7,133 nt of DNA, taken from NCBI GenBank assembly GCA_007133925.1, contig SLLU01000030.1, positions 1-7,133 on the forward strand, read 5' to 3'. This document shows, in pieces, positions 6,580 to 7,133 of this stretch; the stretch's first letter is position 1, and each line of letters opens with the position of its first letter. The DNA comes from Candidatus Halarchaeoplasma halalkaliphilum. GTDB taxonomy: Archaea > Thermoplasmatota > Thermoplasmata > Halarchaeoplasmatales > Halarchaeoplasmataceae. The translations under genes and the position numbers were made by a program. The notes beneath the pieces are model-generated. The model was not told the origin of the DNA, made no database searches, and saw nothing but the letters and a program-made list of their open reading frames with translations.

Positions 6580-7133
6580 TCAGAAGTACAATACCCTGTT
6601 AAGATCTTTTTCGACCCTCTCTAATTTTGGCACCTGGTCTAAGAAACTTTCTAGATCTCTTTGCCATGTATTTTTTAGAGTATTTAATCGGTTCTGATAT
6701 TCTTTTTTATCCCAATTCTCTTTGTACCCCTCGTGCTTTTTTCTTACCAGATCCAAATCGAAGTCGACCCCCTGGTTAATCAAGAACCAGATATCAAATA
6801 GGTCTTTACTTTCCGCTCTCATCATCAATGCTCTACACTTTTCAGCTAATATGCCCTTTATTGACATGGACGGTATTTTGATTCCATCTATGTTTTTCAG
6901 GTTTTTATAGTCGTGTAATATCTCTCCTTCATACATTGGTTCAAGAAGTTTTTCTCTTCCGGAAAAATCCAATTTTATGGAGTTTTTGTGTTGTAAAAGG
7001 CCTACGTATCCGATTCTAAAAGTTAGACCAGTATCAGAATAATTCAAATCTTTCGTACCCGTAAATTCAATACCTGATTCTTTGATATTGTGGTTAAGGT
7101 TATCTTCTATCTGTTGAAAAATTTCTTCTCTAC
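6580..7133 (-). CDS. AbiEii/AbiGii-family nucleotidyltransferase toxin, 5' end beyond the window
   Basis: This belongs to the AbiEii family (DUF1814), the toxin of type IV toxin-antitoxin and abortive-infection systems, whose members transfer nucleotides to cellular RNA targets. A TTG at 7047 could be taken for a start, but the frame continues open to the right edge (28 further codons reading REEIFQQIEDNL and on), so the true start lies outside. The visible 183 residues are the C-terminal two thirds or so. Counting from the edge, IKLDFSGRE holds acidic Asp55 (codon at 6967-6969), AEKCRAL holds Lys98 (6838-6840), and RAESKDLFDIW holds Lys109, Asp110 and Asp113, matching the family's late R-x-KD-xx-D motif. 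The N-terminal nucleotidyltransferase GS and double-Asp motifs would lie off-window. The gene is clearly richer in A+T than its neighbours, which suggests transfer. The antitoxin is normally encoded just upstream, here to the right of the window. The visible motifs are intact, so this part does not look like a pseudogene. Confidence 0.87.
   Translation of the reverse strand, partial: REEIFQQIEDNLNHNIKESGIEFTGTKDLNYSDTGLTFRIGYVGLLQHKNSIKLDFSGREKLLEPMYEGEILHDYKNLKNIDGIKIPSMSIKGILAEKCRALMMRAESKDLFDIWFLINQGVDFDLDLVRKKHEGYKENWDKKEYQNRLNTLKNTWQRDLESFLDQVPKLERVEKDLNRVLYF

Noticed and set aside
7045..7047. TTG as a start codon for the AbiEii-type gene
   Set aside because: The frame remains open to the window edge with a family-like helix (EEIFQQIEDNL), and starting here would remove the catalytic N-terminal part.
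1..7133. CRISPR arrays, tRNA or rRNA genes, insertion sequences
   Set aside because: No evenly spaced direct repeats, no cloverleaf-like segments with TTCGA-type arms, and no transposase-like translation was seen.

Overview
The window looks like a piece of an archaeal chromosome, most probably from an uncultured Thermoplasmatota-like euryarchaeon. The support is promoters of the archaeal TATA type, two of which sit about 26 bases from a start codon as in leaderless transcripts. Frequent ATA and AGG codons and a secreted protein with Thermoplasmata-style FN3 and GWN modules point the same way. The lineage is an inference from style, not a measured placement. Hand counts of 60-base samples give about 52-60% G+C in the first four genes and about 28-45% (mostly near 35%) in the last one.

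Layout. (1) Positions 1-3944 (+) hold the C-terminal 1,300 or so residues of a very large secreted subtilisin-family (S8) protease. The first half of its catalytic domain lies left of the window. After the catalytic domain come a KP-43-type beta-sandwich and two tandem Ig-like plus FN3 units, each FN3 carrying a different inserted module (a jelly-roll in one, propeller-like repeats in the other). A duplicated GWN-type domain ends the protein. (2) A pyrimidine/T-rich terminator and a TATA promoter separate it from a nucleotide-sugar 6-dehydrogenase (4024-5283, +). (3) A dimethylargininase-family hydrolase (5278-6084, -) converges on the dehydrogenase; the two stop codons share the palindrome CTATAG. 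(4) A 108-base divergent promoter region separates the hydrolase from an 89-residue SemiSWEET sugar transporter (6193-6462, +). Both appear to make leaderless mRNAs. (5) After 117 bases without a recognised gene, an A+T-rich AbiEii/AbiGii-type nucleotidyltransferase toxin gene (6580 to beyond 7133, -) enters from the right edge. It is probably horizontally acquired.

How they fit together. Apart from the divergent pair, each gene seems to have its own transcription unit, so this is not one operon. The protease and the sugar dehydrogenase may both serve the cell surface (exoprotein degradation or adhesion; acidic sugars for glycans), but this is only a thematic link. The toxin homologue is the only candidate defence or mobile-type gene, and its expected antitoxin would lie off the right edge. 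The most unusual structure I see is the nested architecture of the protease; I do not see a complete new multi-gene system in this window.
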